A DNA stretch of 64,000 nt, taken from positions 52,145,387 through 52,209,386 of the forward strand of contig NC_056527.1 of assembly GCF_019175285.1 (NCBI RefSeq). Direction: 5' to 3'. Shown in pieces: positions 27,490 through 35,724 of this stretch. Origin of the DNA: Sceloporus undulatus (taxonomy: Eukaryota > Chordata > Lepidosauria > Squamata > Phrynosomatidae). A program made the translations under genes and the position numbers. How positions within the stretch are numbered: the first letter of the stretch is position 1; every line of letters starts with the position of its first letter. The notes below the pieces were generated by a model. That model saw only the letters and a list, made by a program, of their open reading frames with translations, had not been told where the DNA came from and made no database searches.

Positions 27490-29817
27490 GATAAAACTAT
27501 TTCAGTGGGTTTTTACATCATCCTTGTGCTCAGGTATATTTGTTCCAGGTTGGGGGGGAGGATTAAATCAAGACTAGCCAGGAAACCTATTCTATGGGCA
27601 ATCAGTTCTAACAGTAATACTTTACTTGAATTCTTGATTCAAAGGGGAAATGGATGCTTGATCTCACTTGAGAAACTGTGGCAGTCTGTTTCTGACATGT
27701 CAGTACAATGATGGACTTGTATAAAAGAGGGTTTGCATACAAATGAGGTGTTATGCAAACTCATACAAAGAAAAGGGAATGTGAATTAAGTGCACTCAAG
27801 TGTCCAGTGGTATTTTATACCCCATAGAGCTTGATTCTCAGGCCTGACCTCTTAAAGATAAGTTTCCTGTAATGCTGAGGTGCCTTTCAATAGCCCAGGG
27901 AAAGATGTACCTGGAGACTATTGCTAGAACAATTCACCTCTTTATTTCAATGGCAGATCTGCTTTTGAGGAAGTATACCGATGTTGTAATACCTGGTGAG
28001 ATATCCATGCTAACATGCTTCTCTGAGCCTTTACCACCCCCACCCCCCCCCCCGTGTCATGAGCTACACCTCCCATCATCCCCAGCCACAGCAGCCATTT
28101 GGAGTTTAGTCCAACACATTTGCAGGGTGTCACCTTTTACAAGGATGTCATAGAATAAATATGATGAACTTATAAATTGAGGCAGTCTTAAATAAGTCAC
28201 TTCATTTCTGACAACACAGGGCTAATCAGTGGCTTTAATCCAACATTCTGTACCAGTTGCATTGGTAATATATGGTAGCTAATATAGTTTTGGATGGGTG
28301 TGGTCTGGCATGTGGGACATGAGTTTTCAGCAAAGAAGTCTAGCAACTCTAATAGCTTTAGGATAATAGCCACACACGTCAGTTCTTATCCTTAAAGCCT
28401 GCATTATTCATGGTTTCAGTTTAAACAAGAGGCATGAATTAAATAATGCACATGAAGATGCTCACTATCTCGTTCTTCTTTGCCTCCCTAGGGTCTATGT
28501 TTTAATGGCAGTGCCTTTCTTTTGTACTTCATTGCTGCCATTGTAGATGCATGTGCAGTCACCAAAGAACTAGACAGCCATAATTACAACAGCTGGGCTG
28601 CTTCTTCAGTAAGTAAAAAAAAAATACTCATTAAAAATACTAATTGTATTGCAAGGGTGGGAAGGATGTTGTAAGAATTTTATTGCTGTATCTTTGAGTA
28701 AAGGGAAAAGACTCTGAAAAGGCACCTGTGTTTGTATGTGCTCCGTGAGGTCAAGTTTCTTATGCAGTCTGAGCTCTGATCATACAGACACACACAAGCA
28801 AGAGCAAGGAGTGAGATGTATGTAGCTTTCACTTTTTGGAGCTTTGACTTTATCCAGAGAGGATGGAGATGGTTCTCCTCAACCTACAGAGACTTCACTG
28901 GTCCAGTAATTATGTAGCTGGTCTCTCTAATTAGTCTGTCTCATTAACCATGGTTTATTAGAGTGAAATCCAGGCTTGGGCACTGCCCACTTCTCTTGTG
29001 CACTGAGATACAAAATTACCAAGTTTCAATAAACAGCATTTTCCTGTTGTATGCAAATGGGAAAACTGTGGCTCAATTTCTGTTTGCCAAACAATACATG
29101 CCATTAGGCTATATCTCAGTATATTTGAATTGACTTACACTGACTCACATTGAACCATGTGTCTGCATAAGTACACACAGCTAATCATATAACAGCTTAT
29201 TGTTGTCTACCATTCACATATTCTTGCCTAGAAATAAGATTTGGATTGTCAGGCAGTGGAAGGTGAGTGTGATCATTGGACAAGAACAATAATGGCTAAC
29301 TCTATTAAAAATACAGATGTTCTGTATATATAACATCTTTTAGAAATGACCAGACCCTACTGAATAAAATTTCTCAGTGAAATGAATGCTTGGTAGAATC
29401 AAGTATCAATCACTCAAGCTGGGAAACTACTGAACATGAGATATGCGGGATCACTTGGATCAACACTTAAGAATCCATTTGTATATTTATTTTTATTGAC
29501 ATCAGTGGGATTGTGTTGTTGTGAAGATGACTTTTACTTTTCTTTTTTTAACCTGTGCACTGAAGCCAGTAAGGATTGCTCACAAGTTTAACAGTCATGC
29601 AACCAGAGCTGCATGAGCCATGGTCACAATGAAGGAGAACTTAAAAAACCTGTGCCATAAATTATCTTTGAATATGAATAAAGGTCTGCCAAACTATTTT
29701 GTAACTGTTTTCCTCTTTTTTTTCTCTGCACAGTTCTTTGCCTTCGTTGTCACTTCATGCTATGGCGGAAATGCCTATTTTAGTTTCGTATCTTGGAGAT
29801 CACGGACCTTGCAATAA
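3195..29817 (+). CDS. CMTM8: CMTM8, CKLF-like MARVEL transmembrane protein 8 (spliced, 4 coding exons)
   Basis: The coding exons are 3195-3410, 26595-26768, 28492-28608 and 29734-29817. All introns are GT-AG and phase 0, giving 196 residues (human 173). The conserved core includes YDKDFLRTLPG, LGLLVWTLIAGTEYF, FGWVMFVAVFYWVLT, MTYTRIPQVPWTTV and the C-terminal WRSRTLQ, all close to human CMTM8 as I recall it. Four hydrophobic spans lie near residues 64-84, 93-115, 136-153 and 169-188, the MARVEL topology with both tails cytoplasmic. The extra length is a Pro/His/Gln-rich N-terminus before the SPTVTTTASS motif. The start ATG has A at -3 and G at +4. In mammals CMTM8 is a plasma-membrane and endosomal protein that promotes EGFR internalisation and dampens signalling. 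The neighbour downstream is CMTM7, in the same order as in human. Identification is very secure; function is by homology. Confidence 0.96.
3618..3657. repeat. (AAT)n microsatellite
   Basis: Imperfect AAT repeats with one 'taatt' interruption, directly outside the left arm of the foldback at 3652-4062. A TTATTA run lies outside the right arm, so the microsatellites mirror each other. Confidence 0.9.
3652..4062. repeat. Large foldback (palindromic MITE composite) in CMTM8 intron 1
   Basis: The outer arms pair: left 'actgagtaaaagctt', 'agaagtatctg', 'ctgcatccacactgg'; right 'ccagtgtggatgcag', 'cagatacttct', 'aagcttttactcagt'. Inside, 3730-3874 is a near-perfect hairpin centred near 3801 ('caaactccaactcccagaat' against its complement). 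A second right-arm copy follows at about 3890-4000, so the left arm can pair with either. The inner part belongs to the 'cccagaattccatag / gcagtgccaaac' MITE family also seen at 34625-34735. Confidence 0.85.
4279..4467 (+). repeat. MIR-like tRNA-derived SINE, internally shortened
   Basis: It has the head 'taatggtttgagtgttgcac', then 'gggcaagtcacactctctct', 'aaatcttgccaagaaaac', and ends 'gaaggcacatga'. Part of the region between B box and core is missing. Confidence 0.75.
5151..5320 (-). repeat. MIR-like tRNA-derived SINE
   Basis: Reverse complement of the family: 'ctccagagtcatagtccaat', then 'gctcaaaccactacac' mark the tRNA-like head at the right end, and 'gttgttctgtgcttagttg' the tail at the left. 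Confidence 0.75.
6693..7106 (+). mobile_element. Tigger7/MER44-like nonautonomous DNA transposon with nested SINE
   Basis: It begins CAGGTTGCGTATGCCTTCCC and ends 'agggatactcaacctg', which pair as terminal inverted repeats. The interior ('tacttgggaccagag', 'tttcatatacaccttagaca', 'gaaccatcagaaagcaaag') looks like mammalian Tigger7/MER44-type elements from memory. The left flank is TA; the right flank TG is probably a decayed TA. A SINE remnant sits at 6788-6858. Confidence 0.65.
6788..6858 (+). repeat. SINE remnant with internal deletion
   Basis: The head 'gagccagcatggtatagtgg' runs directly into the tail 'gacttgaaggcacacaacac'; the whole body is missing. It lies inside the Tigger7-like element. 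Confidence 0.75.
7109..7328 (+). mobile_element. Tigger/mariner-type MITE
   Basis: It starts CAGTCAGTCCTCC and ends GGGCCAACTAG followed by TA. The 'tccatggattggagcatcc' and 'ggatacaaagggccaac' stretches match the TA-flanked family at 18447-18673 and 35999-36198. It abuts the preceding Tigger7-like element with only two bases between. Confidence 0.55.
7758..7858. mobile_element. ~100-bp foldback MITE
   Basis: The left arm 'ggctctccagatgt' pairs loosely with 'aacaacatctgggttcc' at the right; between them lies the 'aaaactcccattgtaccat' type core. It is the same dispersed family as 46399-46503 and 62110-62224. Class unassigned. Confidence 0.45.
8151..8442. mobile_element. MITE with GGGC(C/T)GAAACA ends
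   Basis: The left end GGGCCGAAACAAACAAGCCC mirrors the right end 'gggccttctgtttcagccc'. The interior is GC-richer than its flanks ('ttgtggccggcttggg', 'gcttccgggcagcttgtgag'). No transposase; superfamily not determined. Confidence 0.55.
8556..8752 (+). mobile_element. Tigger/mariner-type MITE
   Basis: The right half 'tgtcctggaaccaaacccca' and the end 'gggcctactg' followed by TA match the copy at 18447-18673; 'tatccacagattcaagcat' is the left part. The exact left end is eroded. Confidence 0.6.
9770..9993 (+). mobile_element. CR1 LINE 3' end
   Basis: It reads like the CR1 3' region: 'agattccacctcaacatagg', 'aagaacttcct', 'gtttggatggccatct', 'ggttggactggatggccctt', then a tail of 'attctattattctattga', the short octamer-like repeats that CR1 elements end in. 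Confidence 0.85.
10423..10768. mobile_element. hAT-type MITE with exact 8-bp target duplication
   Basis: It begins CAGGGGTAGACAACCTTTTT and ends AGGTTGCCTACCCCTG, forming inverted ends. The target site CCATAGAG is repeated exactly at 10415-10422 and 10769-10776. The interior has a GC-rich 5' part ('gggggccgggttgctgtcc') and an A/T-rich middle; no transposase. Confidence 0.9.
11010..11240 (+). repeat. MIR-like tRNA-derived SINE
   Basis: It has the head 'aagatagtgtagaggtttaa', 'ccaggattcaattcccc', 'ccgggtgaccctggctaa', and 'aaatcttgccaaggaaac'. The tail 'agtcaacttgaagacac' is duplicated in tandem. Confidence 0.75.
12357..12530 (+). mobile_element. L2-type LINE fragment
   Basis: It parallels 55418-55580 of the longer LINE in this window: 'ctgccctgcacacttaggtc', 'cttctgggaaaaat', and 'ttatggaatggcctgccaga'. 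It is a 3' ORF2 fragment with no open frame. Confidence 0.65.
13386..13567. mobile_element. Tigger/mariner-type MITE carrying a (CA)n
   Basis: It begins CAGTCCACCCTTGTGGGGGA and ends 'gcttgaagcggactg', flanked by TA on both sides (13384-13385 and 13568-13569). 'ggagtcccatttattaggaa' and the CG-rich 'tggcgcatgcgcc' are typical of its interior. The (CA)n at 13416-13445 lies inside. Confidence 0.75.
13416..13445. repeat. (CA)n microsatellite
   Basis: About 15 uninterrupted CA units inside the MITE. Confidence 0.95.
13640..13890. mobile_element. Probable degenerate LINE 3' fragment
   Basis: 'gagttccacaggtataaggt', 'actgagagggcctatcttgt' and 'gatccaaagccatttaaggt' fit, from memory, a common sauropsid non-LTR element region, but divergence is high. 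Confidence 0.35.
14841..15026 (-). repeat. MIR-like tRNA-derived SINE
   Basis: The tail side 'tgttgttgtgtgccttcaaa' is at the left and the head side 'ctggtctccagagtcataca' plus 'accaccacactgggtct' at the right. Confidence 0.75.
15488..15544. repeat. (GATA)n/(GACA)n microsatellite
   Basis: About ten TAGA/GATA units followed by four GACA units. GATA/GACA runs are a known feature of squamate genomes. Confidence 0.95.
16611..16785. mobile_element. CpG-bearing MITE with ACCCTATCGCATGGGG ends
   Basis: Left ACCCTATCGCATGGGG, then CTAAAACCCC; right 'ggggttttaaccccatgcga', then TAGGGT. The ends are inverted over ~26 bases with one or two mismatches. The interior is CpG-rich ('cgaattgtcgcccgtctg') in an AT-rich neighbourhood. 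No clear target duplication; superfamily unassigned. Confidence 0.75.
17300..17513. mobile_element. Foldback repeat, possibly Penelope-like, with 11-bp target duplication
   Basis: 'ggctatgtggccatgttcta' through 'ccagcatctgtggctggc' is mirrored by 'ccacagatgctggcgaaatg' through 'tctagaacatggccacatag'. It ends 'gccggccatgaaagccttcg'. The 11-base GATTATACAAT is exact on both sides (17289-17299 and 17514-17524). This repeat is common in squamates; the Penelope-like assignment is from memory and is moderate. Confidence 0.75.
18447..18673 (+). mobile_element. Tigger/mariner-type MITE with TA target duplication
   Basis: It begins CAGTTGGTCCTTATCCAC and ends 'caagggcccactg', with TA on each side (18445-18446, 18674-18675). 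'gagcatccacggattttggt' and 'tcctggaaccaaacccca' define the family. Confidence 0.8.
19240..19440. mobile_element. Interrupted foldback MITE
   Basis: 'aactatagttcccagaatcc' and 'gtcagggcagttaa' form one part and 'gtctcaaactggattttttc', then 'tgcagtgtgttttgga' the end, as in the intact copy at 42644-42860. About 100 AT-rich bases separate them. Confidence 0.5.
19441..22775. other. CMTM8 intron 1, largely unassigned
   Basis: AT-rich, with no exon or clear full-length repeat recognised. 21950-22330 shares a loose pattern with 42130-42430 (GAGGGG, AGCAGCAGC blocks), suggesting an old shared repeat. Short open frames show no domain. Confidence 0.4.
22776..22966. mobile_element. Palindromic MITE
   Basis: The outer arms 'gggttgtttttcaga' and 'tctgaaaaacaacct' pair, and so do the inner arms 'gtcgccaaaaccca' and 'tgggttttggcgac' with 'tttttacttttggga' and 'ttccaaaagtaaaaa'. 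The whole ~190 bases can fold into one hairpin. No target duplication seen. Confidence 0.8.
22967..25805. other. CMTM8 intron 1, mostly unassigned
   Basis: No exon recognised. A smaller foldback lies at 24357-24433 ('aggggctgcc', 'ttgaacagtg' mirrored by 'cactgttcaa', 'gcagcccct'). The rest is AT-rich with no family identified. Confidence 0.4.
24357..24433. repeat. Short foldback
   Basis: 'aggggctgcc', then 'attgaacagtg', pairs with 'cactgttcaat', then 'gcagcccct', around a ~30-base loop. Confidence 0.65.
25806..26020 (-). mobile_element. CR1 LINE 3' end
   Basis: Reverse-complement CR1 signature: 'agaatcatggaatcctagag', 'ttggaagagagcccaagggt', 'catccagtccaattccc', 'gatggccatccaacctctg'. It lies ~575 bases upstream of CMTM8 exon 2. 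Confidence 0.85.
26595..26768 (+). CDS. CMTM8: CMTM8 coding exon 2 (residues 73-130)
   Basis: The exon follows 'atatttgcag' and precedes GTGAGT. It encodes ILGLLVWTLIAGTEYF, then FGWVMFVAVFYWVLT, and ends RIPQVPWTTV. It carries the end of TM1 and all of TM2. It is 58 codons in phase 0, the same size and phase as CMTM7 exon 2. Confidence 0.97.
27081..27334. mobile_element. Tigger/pogo-type MITE with TA target duplication
   Basis: It begins CAGTGGTACCTCGGGATACG and ends 'cgtaacccgaggaagcactg', inverted over ~24 bases, flanked by TA (27079-27080, 27335-27336). 'ggttacgaa' recurs several times inside, and the interior is CpG-rich ('aaagcggccgcggaacgaat'). Confidence 0.8.
27337..27392 (+). mobile_element. 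L2-type LINE 3' tail
   Basis: 'tcaaccgcccggattggttt', then 'gccatagggcggtatataaa', leads into (AAT)n, the usual 3' end of sauropsid L2-type LINEs. The Tigger-type MITE sits immediately upstream and replaces the rest of the LINE. Confidence 0.6.
27393..27489. repeat. (AAT)n(ATT)n palindromic microsatellite
   Basis: About 18 AAT units switch at 27449 to about 14 ATT units, making a perfect self-complementary run of ~97 bases in CMTM8 intron 2. Confidence 0.95.
28492..28608 (+). CDS. CMTM8: CMTM8 coding exon 3 (residues 131-169)
   Basis: It follows 'gcctccctag' and precedes GTAAGT. It encodes GLCFNGSAFLLYFIAAIVDA, then CAVTKELDSHNYNSWAASS; TM3 lies near residues 136-153. Human has SSVSPERDSHNFNSWAASS at the matching place. 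Confidence 0.97.
29734..29817 (+). CDS. CMTM8: CMTM8 coding exon 4 and stop (residues 170-196)
   Basis: It follows 'tttctctgcacag'. It encodes FFAFVVTSCYGGNAYFSF, then VSWRSRTLQ and TAA. It holds TM4 and the short cytoplasmic tail; human ends WRSRTIQ. Confidence 0.97.
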   Translation, partial: FFAFVVTSCYGGNAYFSFVSWRSRTLQ

Positions 29818-30721
29818 ATATCCTCTTTAAATAAAAGAAATACAGGTGTATAGGTATATGTTGTTACTTGTGAACTTAAGTTCCCTCCACTTGGTGTGGG
29901 GTAAATGTAATTTTCTGTGCCATTTACATCACAGATTACCTTAAACCAAGAAGTAGATGAGGAAACTGAGCTGAATGAAGAAGAGGTAAATGCAGAAACC
30001 TTCAAAACATTCTCACTGACTAAACCATATTTGGTCATGTCATCTGAACATCTGAACATGTCATCTGAGTCAAGGATTGGTATTTTTGTTAAGGCTAAGT
30101 GCCAAGTATATGCTGAAAGCCTTCTGATATAATGGTATACACTAATACTCCAAAATAAACTTTATTGAGCTCAGAGGGACTGACTCTACAACAAGGTATA
30201 TTATATCAGCATTTTTAAACTTGGTGCCTCCAGACGTATTAGACTACCAGCATTCCCAGTTAGATGGTCCTGTTGGATAGGAATGGCATGGTTCATAATT
30301 TTAACACATCTGAAGGTTGGGGAAGGTTAGTGCATAGTGCTGCCTTACTAATGGGCAATTTTTATATGTGATTATAAGATTTACTGAAAATATGCTATTG
30401 CTTTTGTAGCAGTAAGCAGTAAGAGGACATTAATGGAACTTAGCTTATTCATCTGATTTCAGACGTTTTTAATCAGTCTTCTCTCAGGAAAAGTAAATCT
30501 TTATCCAACACAGTGAATAGAATTTTATATACTGTATTTTAATAGAGTGTTTCAATAGAGTATTATACATGTTATAAGAAAATGTCTGCTTTTTATTTTG
30601 TAAATGTACTGTTCTATCCCAGTATTGTACTGTATATATTTATTCAAAAGTCTCACTTTGTTTAGTTTTAACTCGCAAGCAAATCTGTGTAGAACTGCAG
30701 CTGTGAAACCTCTGAATTAAA
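29818..30721 (+). other. CMTM8: Probable CMTM8 3' UTR
   Basis: AT-rich with no repeat insertion until 30869. Candidate poly(A) signals are AATAAA at 29830-29835, AATAAA at 30154-30159 and ATTAAA at 30716-30721. Which is used cannot be told; the frame open from 29917 to 30132 has no recognisable domain. Confidence 0.5.
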
Positions 30722-30868
30722 GTGCCACAGTTTCAAGATTAACTGATCTTACATAGATGAGAATACTTTAAACTGGGTTAGACCTGCATTAGGAAAGAAA
30801 TCTAAATTAAACCTGCCAGTATTATTATGCCTTTCTACAAATCTAGAGCAACATCACTTGAAATACCC

Positions 30869-31350
30869 TGTGCAGGTCTGGATGCTGCACATCATAAAGG
30901 ACATTGTAAGGGAACAAAGGAAAAGGAACAAAAGTGACAAAGAAAATGATGAGAAACTGGAGCAACTCACCAGAAGGAAAGGCTGCCATACTTGGATTCA
31001 TTTACTTTAAAGAAGGAAAACGAGAGAAGTATATAAAATTATGCATAGCATGGAAAATGTGTACAGAGAGTTTATTCCTCTGCCATAATGCGAAACCAGG
31101 GTCATCCGGTGAAGCTGAATTGTAGGAGATTCAAGAGAGACAAAAAGAAGAGCTTCTTCACACAATGCATAGTTATACTGAATAATTACGTGCTGCAAAA
31201 TGTGGTGCTGGGTAAAGTATATAGCTTTAAAAGAGGGATATAAAAAGGCTCTCAAGTGGCTACTAGTCATATAACTCCATGCTACTTCCAGGATCAGAGT
31301 CACAGGAACTTGGAAGGAGACCACAAGGACAGGTAGCATATTTCTGAGAA
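30869..31350 (+). mobile_element. CR1-type LINE fragment
   Basis: 'tatataaaattatgcatagc', 'atggaaaatgtgtacagaga', 'gaccaaaagaagagcttctt'-like text ('gacaaaaagaagagcttctt'), 'cacacaatgcatagtt' and 'aagtggctactagtcat' follow the common CR1 3' region of sauropsids. Degenerate, not coding. Confidence 0.7.
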
Positions 31351-32459
31351 TAGCAGTCGCTGAGAAACAACAATGGGAGCATGCTCATATTACAGTCATG
31401 TCATTTTCGGATTCACTGTAGGAAACATGAATCTGGACTAGACAGGGCTTGGGTTTCATTTACTAGGTTTCTTACATTCTTAATTGCTGTTGAAAAGTGA
31501 GTCATAACTTAGTCATGATGAAAATCAAAGGGACCCTTTTACTAATTAAGTGTGGAGCCAACCCAGTATTTTTCATATGCATCAGTGTTACACATTTTGG
31601 ACAATTTCCTGCTTAAAACCATTACATACAGTCCTAATATTTTTGGAGTTCTGCATTTTCTTTGAAACATTTTAGTGCATCTAAATTAGCCTCAAAGAAA
31701 ACATTCATTATCTGGTTATTCTAACAAACACAGTTCTGAAAACACTTAACACAAATGACCTGCTTAAAAGTGTCAAAAGTCAACATTAAGAAGCCAATGA
31801 ATTAAAATGATTAGAAATAGAAATTTTATAAGCTTTTAATCAAGGTGAACCCTTTTTAAATATTAATATAGGCAGGCTAATTAGCATCCATTACATTTTG
31901 AGCTTTTAGAAGCAGTGGAAATTAAGTTGGTTTAAAGAAATGACTAAGCAACTGGCACACATTGAGCAGGCCTAGCCAAAGATTTTCCTGCCTGAGGCAA
32001 AGGATGAGATAGCACCTTACTTCACACAGACAGGCAGTTGAATTATACAGTACTTCATTGAAGAAGATGGGCTATATACTCAACCATTTCTGGGAGTAGC
32101 AAGTTCATGTGAGTAGGTGCAAATAAGGCACCTCACTCTGAACACTTTGTCACTACCCCCAACTCCTGGACATCTTTTGCTTCATTCTGCTTAATGCGGG
32201 GGCTGGTCCTGATGTTAACCAATTATGCAAAGAAACAGAAGAAAATTCTCAGGAACTTCATTTATATTATATTATATATACACACATTTAATCTATTTCA
32301 GTAATAACATTTTTAATGCTAACATGAAAGTTATTTAGTTATCTAATCATGACACTGATACTTACATGACAGAATATAAGATGTTAGAAGAAAATGGTTT
32401 TAACTTCTTCTTAAGACATTTAAATCCATTTATTAATATCAACATGACAACTTCTAGAT
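31351..32459. other. CMTM8-CMTM7 spacer, unassigned
   Basis: AT-rich, no exon, RNA gene or clear repeat recognised. Confidence 0.4.
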
Positions 32460-32595
32460 CAATGGTTGCCAAATTTTGGTCCTCCAGATGTTTTGGACTT
32501 CAGCTCCCACAATTCCTAACTGTTGGCCAACTTGGCTGGAGCTTTTGGGAGTTGAAGTCCCAAACGCCTGGAGGACTGAAGTTTAGCAACCACTG
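32460..32595. mobile_element. hAT-type palindromic MITE
   Basis: It begins CAATGGTTGCCAAA and ends TTTAGCAACCACTG. 'ggtcctccagatg' mirrors 'cgcctggaggact', and 'ggacttcagctccca' mirrors 'tgggagttgaagtcc'. Target sites TTCTAGAT (32452-32459) and TTCTAGAA (32596-32603) match at 7 of 8. Confidence 0.85.
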
Positions 32596-32606
32596 TTCTA
32601 GAATGA
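32551..32606 (+). repeat. Source of a 56-bp local duplication
   Basis: It covers the right end of the hAT MITE plus its target site and 3 further bases. The same 56 bases recur at 32995-33050 with two differences. Confidence 0.85.
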
Positions 32607-32631
32607 CCCAGTTTCCCATTGAAACAATGCC
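32602..32631 (+). repeat. 30-bp exact duplicate (copy 1)
   Basis: 'aatgacccagtttcccattg', then AAACAATGCC, is identical to 33574-33603. It overlaps the end of the 56-bp duplicated block. Confidence 0.9.
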
Positions 32632-32994
32632 ATGGTTAGATATTTTGTACAATACCGGATTAAAATTCTCTGTAAACCTGTTTCCATGTACATGACACTG
32701 AAAACATTTTAATTGTAAATGTTGTGTTATTTGACTTTCTAACTGCAAAATGATGGGACATCCAAAAGAGGAGCATATTAGATATTGTGATACCCTGTTT
32801 ACTCTTGTTTTTAGGCTGGGTTCATGTAGACCCCATCAGAGGTTCTGTGAAATAAAGGAAAATGTGACTCTTTTGTACAGGAATTAAAAATATCCATAAT
32901 GTGTATTTGTATAGGCACCACCCTCTCCAATGAACTTTTAAGACCACATAGGATACAATGGTTAGCTTATTAATATTGGGCTAAGCAGATCCAG

Positions 32995-33050
32995 GTTGAA
33001 GTCTCAAACACCTGGAGGACTGAAGTTTAGCAACCACTGTTCTAGAATGA
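32995..33050 (+). repeat. 56-bp local duplication (copy 2)
   Basis: A copy of 32551-32606 including the MITE end and the flanking TTCTAGAATGA, so it came from that locus and not from an independent MITE insertion. Confidence 0.85.
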
Positions 33051-33573
33051 TCTGGACCAGTCACTATCTTTTGGTCTAACCTACCTCACAAAATTGCTGA
33101 GTGTACCATATCTGTACAATTTGGAGAAAGAACAGAATAAAGATGAAATAAAAATATGTGTGAACTGAAATGGAAAAAAAACATGCACATTTCATAAATT
33201 GAGCTCCAAAACTTAAATATTCTCTATTGAGACAACAATGTATTACAAAAAATAGATATTCTGATGGGGTCAGTTAATGCTTTGCATTTCTCAATTCCCC
33301 CCATTATCTTTGTGGTTTGAAGAAAATTCTGATTTTACATATTTGAATCAAGTCACAGTTTCTGATCGTTTAATGTCTGTTAATTTTATCAGATCACACA
33401 GTTTTGAAGGAAGGGGAGGTGATTTATAAGACATAACAGGGTAGTCCTAATCAGTGACATTCCAGTGACTGAGAGACTCATGAATAGTATTGCATTATTT
33501 TATTTATACCACATCATTTTCACCAAAGCTGGTATTTCAGTTGTGTGAAGGGAAATGCCATAGCTTACTGTGT

Positions 33574-33603
33574 AATGACCCAGTTTCCCATTGAAACAAT
33601 GCC
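33574..33603 (+). repeat. 30-bp exact duplicate (copy 2)
   Basis: Identical to 32602-32631; no similarity continues on either side. Confidence 0.9.
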
Positions 33604-33789
33604 CAAGCATCTTCCTCAGAAAGCTCCTTACCTGAAATCTGGAGATCCACTGCATGTCTGTGTAGAGAAGACTAGGATATATGAACTCATGATCTGATTT
33701 TTGTACAAAACTGCTTCCTAGGTCATAGATGGGAAACAGGCTCTCTAGAAGTTGCTTTAATCCAAATCTCAGCAGTTTTAGATAAACCA

Positions 33790-34561
33790 GGAGTTTATCA
33801 AACGGGACAGGAGACTCTCAATTTCGAAAGAGAAGATAGCGAGGTCAATTCGAAAATTGATGCAATTGTGTAATTACTTATCACAAGCCATCACATCGGT
33901 GGGTTCATAATTGTGAACTGGCACCCTTGTACATGCTCAGTGAGACTCCAGATGACTGGAGCATAGCATATTTAGGCAAGTGAGAGAGAGGAACCCCACA
34001 GTTTACAAAAGAAGTTGGGGGGGGGGGGAAGAATGGTTGAAAGAACATGCTCTATTCACGTTAAAATAAGCATATATTCACTCTTGTCATGTTAAAACGT
34101 GAATATAATGGTTATCCAAAAGCTCCAGGTCCATGCCTCTTAATTAGCAGGCAGCAGCCCCCCCTCAGTAATGCTGAAGGACAAGTGGAAGCAAAATTGA
34201 AGCAGAATCGCAGCGAGGCTTCATGGCAACCCCCCCTTCCAGATTTTGGGGGGAGGGAAACCAGAACCAAAGGAGACATGCACATCACACCAAACAACAG
34301 CACACTGAATGCGAATTTGCCCAGGAACAGGGTTTGTGACTTCGCTAGTTCACCGAATTTACTTAACTGTGGATTGATGCAGGAGTGCGTTCGGACTGCC
34401 AGCGATATCGTGCAGTAATTTTTCACGCAATAACGTGAATACGCATGATTGCATTCAGGATGACACTGGATTATACTTCCACATGTGATTTCGTCCACAG
34501 CCTCAAGTTGCAATAAGAAGACAACTGAAGGGGCAATGGATTCCCATCCTGATCTAACTCC
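33790..34561. mobile_element. Possible CpG-bearing nonautonomous element
   Basis: Higher CpG content than its flanks ('gcagaatcgcagcgaggct', 'gccagcgatatcgtgcagt') and loosely inverted ends (GGAGTTTATCA at left, TGATCTAACTCC at right). An internal pair 'ttcacgttaaaataagcat' and 'acgcaataacgtgaatac' is also seen. Boundaries are tentative. Confidence 0.3.
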
Positions 34562-34624
34562 TTGGCCATGCAAGCAAATTCCCTAAGTTTATTGGGAGAC
34601 AAAAGTTATTTTGTCTGTCTGGAA

Positions 34625-34735
34625 CCTGTCTCCACTCTGGGCCCATAACAAACTCTGACTCCCAGAATTCCATAGCCTTGAGCCAGGGCCCTTAAAGTGG
34701 TGCCAAACCGGGTTAGTTCTCCAGTGTGGATGCAG
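34625..34735. mobile_element. Half of the 'cccagaattccatag' MITE family
   Basis: 'actctgactcccagaattcc', 'atagccttgagccaggg', 'gtgccaaaccgggttagt', 'ctccagtgtggatgcag' matches the right arm of the foldback at 3652-4062. Confidence 0.75.
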
Positions 34736-34905
34736 GGTGAGTGTTGACTATGACCCTAGAGACCAGGGTTGGCCATGATGACCTTGGGCAAGTCACATAC
34801 TCTCAGCCTCAGGAAGGCAACAGCAAATCTCACCAAAGAAACTCCATGATAAGTTTACCTTCGGATCACCATAATTCAAAGCAACTTGAAGGCACATAAC
34901 AGCAA
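34736..34905 (+). repeat. MIR-like tRNA-derived SINE, head damaged
   Basis: 'ctagagaccagggttggcca', 'gaccttgggcaagtcaca', and 'caacttgaaggcacataaca' place it in the family. Confidence 0.75.
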
Positions 34906-35179
34906 TTAGTATAAATAGAAAAAAATTGGTTTTCCTCTTTTTGCATTGCCAACTGGTTATGAAATGTTACAATCTCAATTTTAATTTTGTTCACTACATC
35001 CCATTAGATGCCTACCAACTGAAAATTTCATATTTGATGAAAGATGTGAATAGCAGTATTCCAGGACTTTATTTTAAAAAACACAAAATCTTTTCAGTTT
35101 ATCTCCTGCTGTTAAATGGAAGGATAATGGGATGGAATCTTTTACTATTAAACCCAAACCTGAGTGAGGCACTGTAAAA

Positions 35180-35724
35180 AAAGAAAAGAAAGTAAGCTGT
35201 GTTTTAAAAAGTATTTTGTTCATCATTTTAATCCACCCAAATAATGATTATAATGTAAGTGCCTAATAAATAATACACCAGAATATTTGGAAATGTTGAC
35301 TTTGTTAACAAGCTTTTGTAAAAGAAAGTCAGATACTGTTACTCATTTATGCCCTGAAATGCTGTTTTAAGGTTTGTAACTTGAATGTGTTGCATGCTGA
35401 AACTCATACTGAAACATTATTTAAAAGGTTAAAAAGCCATAAGGTGGGGGCTATGTTAGCAATTTAACTCTTAGCATAATAGTCAGTATATGCTAAACGT
35501 TTATATATAGGCATCCCAGGTTTTTTTTAAAAAAAAATCCATGTGCTGTTATGAACATTACATACCCACACAAACCACAGAATATTCTTGCTAAAATACT
35601 GCAAACATTTTCAAATGTTTTTATTCCATTTGTATAAAAAATATTTAGTCAGTTTCTTCTGTGTAAAATGGTGCACAGAATGTTTCTCTTCCTCTCATAA
35701 TATTAGAATGTAGAGATCCCTTGT
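35180..35724. other. Unassigned spacer
   Basis: AT-rich with no recognised gene or repeat. Confidence 0.4.

Noticed and set aside
29917-30132. A 71-codon acidic open frame after the CMTM8 stop
   Set aside because: In the 3' UTR, no homology, and CMTM8 already ends with the family's conserved C-terminus.
34112-34573. A 153-codon open frame on the minus strand
   Set aside because: It lies in a probable nonautonomous element with no domain or homology recognised.
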